A DNA stretch of 5,950 nucleotides from NCBI GenBank assembly GCA_026197195.1, contig JAPHUG010000357.1, positions 1-5,950 on the forward strand, given 5' to 3'. The notes under the pieces are model-generated. The model made no database searches. It was not told where the DNA came from and worked only from the letters and a program-made list of their open reading frames with translations. Below are positions 5,113-5,950 of this stretch, piece by piece; the first letter of the stretch is position 1; the number at the start of each line of letters is the position of its first letter. The position numbers were made by a program, and so were the translations under genes. The stretch comes from Sedimenticola sp. Lineage in GTDB: Bacteria > Pseudomonadota > Gammaproteobacteria > Chromatiales > Chromatiaceae.

Positions 5113-5283
5113 CTAGCGTGTTGGATTTCTGCACGATTTCCAGCCACCGGTCGATACGAGTCGCCGCATGTACGCTAATGTACATTTTTGAGCTATCAAA
5201 TACCGGGTACTTCGAATTACAAAGCAGGAGATTGAGCTAAGGCACAATGAAACACGCTATGTGCATAGCCTATAAGTTTGCAG

Positions 5284-5302
5284 CGGCCTCATACGGAGGC
5301 CG
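5284..5302 (-). terminator. Hairpin after the aldolase gene, possible weak terminator
   Basis: CGGCCTC (5284-5290) and GAGGCCG (5296-5302) form a perfect 7-bp GC-rich stem with a 5-base loop, 8 bases past the aldolase stop on the minus strand. There is no T-tract after it in that direction, so it may act as a weak terminator or a 3'-end stabilising hairpin. Confidence 0.45.
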
Positions 5303-5310
5303 ATGATTGA

Positions 5311-5950
5311 TCAAGATGCCATGCTCACAAGCGACTGATTTTTGATATCTGTAACCTGGTCGGTCTTGTAGATAACCGTTGTCAGATCTGTTGCTCTGTT
5401 ATTGATATAGCGGCGGTTGAATTTAATGAAGTCAGAGTGTTGTTTGAGTGACTCGACCACTTCTTCAGAAGTGAGGTGCATCTGCCAGCAATATTGAGGG
5501 GTGGTGCCGTTCTTCACGGTTTCACTCACTTCGATATTTCGTACACCGGGGATCGGCAACAACATCTCTCGACCGCGTCGAACGATCATGGCCATCTCTT
5601 CCGGGTCAGCATCGGGTAGATTGAACTTAAGAATGTAGTCTACTTTATGCCAGGGACGACACTGTTCCATGACTTCAGCGGCCCGTCCTGCACTACCCCA
5701 GGTGCGCATCAGTCGTGTGGCTTCCTCTTCCATCTCTTCACGTACGCCGCTGAAGAGTTTGATGTAACCTTCATCTTTCGCTCTAGCATTTCGCCGCAGT
5801 AGTCCAACGGCTCGGTCGGTTATTGAGGTAAAAGCGTTCACCTTGGCAATGCCGTTGGCTATGAGGCGGTGCAGTTGATCGTCACTCAGCCCGGAACTGC
5901 CATGCAATACCAACGGCATCTTAAGTGCTTCGTTTATGTGGCGTAAACGG
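5311..5950 (-). CDS. Class II ketose-bisphosphate aldolase with C-terminal Dabb-like domain (3' part)
   Basis: The frame is open through the right edge, so the start lies outside. The codons before the Met at 5919 read RLRHINEALK, continuous with the aldolase pattern, and that Met is internal. PLVLHGSSGLSD carries the late zinc-ligand histidine motif of class II fructose/tagatose-bisphosphate aldolases. GIAKVNAFTSITDRA follows as the substrate-phosphate-binding 'KVN' strand of the TIM barrel. After the usual end of the enzyme (about 90 residues past the HGSSG motif) the chain continues with YILKFNLPDADPEEM, IPGVRNIEV and HSDFIKFNRRYI (roughly 5360-5640). These resemble the Dabb (stress-responsive alpha/beta barrel, ferredoxin-like) domain. 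The reaction would be reversible aldol cleavage of a ketose bisphosphate in the cytoplasm. The exact sugar is unknown, and the Dabb role is unclear. The gene belongs to the core side of the junction. Confidence 0.82.
   Translation of the reverse strand, partial: RLRHINEALKMPLVLHGSSGLSDDQLHRLIANGIAKVNAFTSITDRAVGLLRRNARAKDEGYIKLFSGVREEMEEEATRLMRTWGSAGRAAEVMEQCRPWHKVDYILKFNLPDADPEEMAMIVRRGREMLLPIPGVRNIEVSETVKNGTTPQYCWQMHLTSEEVVESLKQHSDFIKFNRRYINNRATDLTTVIYKTDQVTDIKNQSLVSMAS

Noticed and set aside
5168..5185. 6-bp inverted repeat ATGTAC/GTACAT
   Set aside because: It is short and isolated, with no nearby start site, so it could easily be chance.

Overview
The window is probably from a gammaproteobacterium of moderate GC content. 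It shows the far end of a genomic island joined to core chromosome. The organism call rests on the tRNA-Arg(ACG)-type 3' half with encoded CCA, the tRNA-style terminator and the aldolase gene to the right. It is an inference, and I cannot name the genus.

The left 3.4 kb is a run of minus-strand genes. Reading in the direction of transcription (right to left) they are a NYN-domain (PIN-like) putative ribonuclease, a possible 17-residue micro-ORF, a DUF2971-family protein, a small six-cysteine protein, a 262-residue protein of unknown family, and the start of a further protein that runs off the left edge. Spacing is 40 to 121 bases, so cotranscription of at least some of them is plausible.

From about 3415 to 4107 there is no convincing gene. 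This stretch holds several inverted repeats and the first copy (3877-3942) of a 66-base imperfect direct repeat. A plus-strand gene follows, encoding a 279-residue protein. Its N-terminal half is HEPN-like (an R-x4-H motif) and its C-terminus is a recognisable OST-HTH/LOTUS domain. The second repeat copy (4966-5031) follows it, exactly 1089 bases from the first, and its right end falls in the anticodon loop of a tRNA-Arg fragment.

At 5025-5069 only the 3' half of the tRNA-Arg is present, followed by an intrinsic terminator. This is what the distal attachment site of an island integrated into a tRNA-Arg gene looks like, with the intact tRNA expected at the other end. To the right is core-type sequence: the 3' part of a minus-strand class II (zinc) ketose-bisphosphate aldolase gene whose product carries a C-terminal Dabb-like domain.

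The most interesting part is the divergent pair of a NYN nuclease-like gene and a HEPN-LOTUS gene at the island tip, with the latter bracketed by long repeats that resemble recombinase sites. Together they suggest an RNA-targeting defence or conflict module in a mobile cassette. That function is inferred and is not shown by the sequence.
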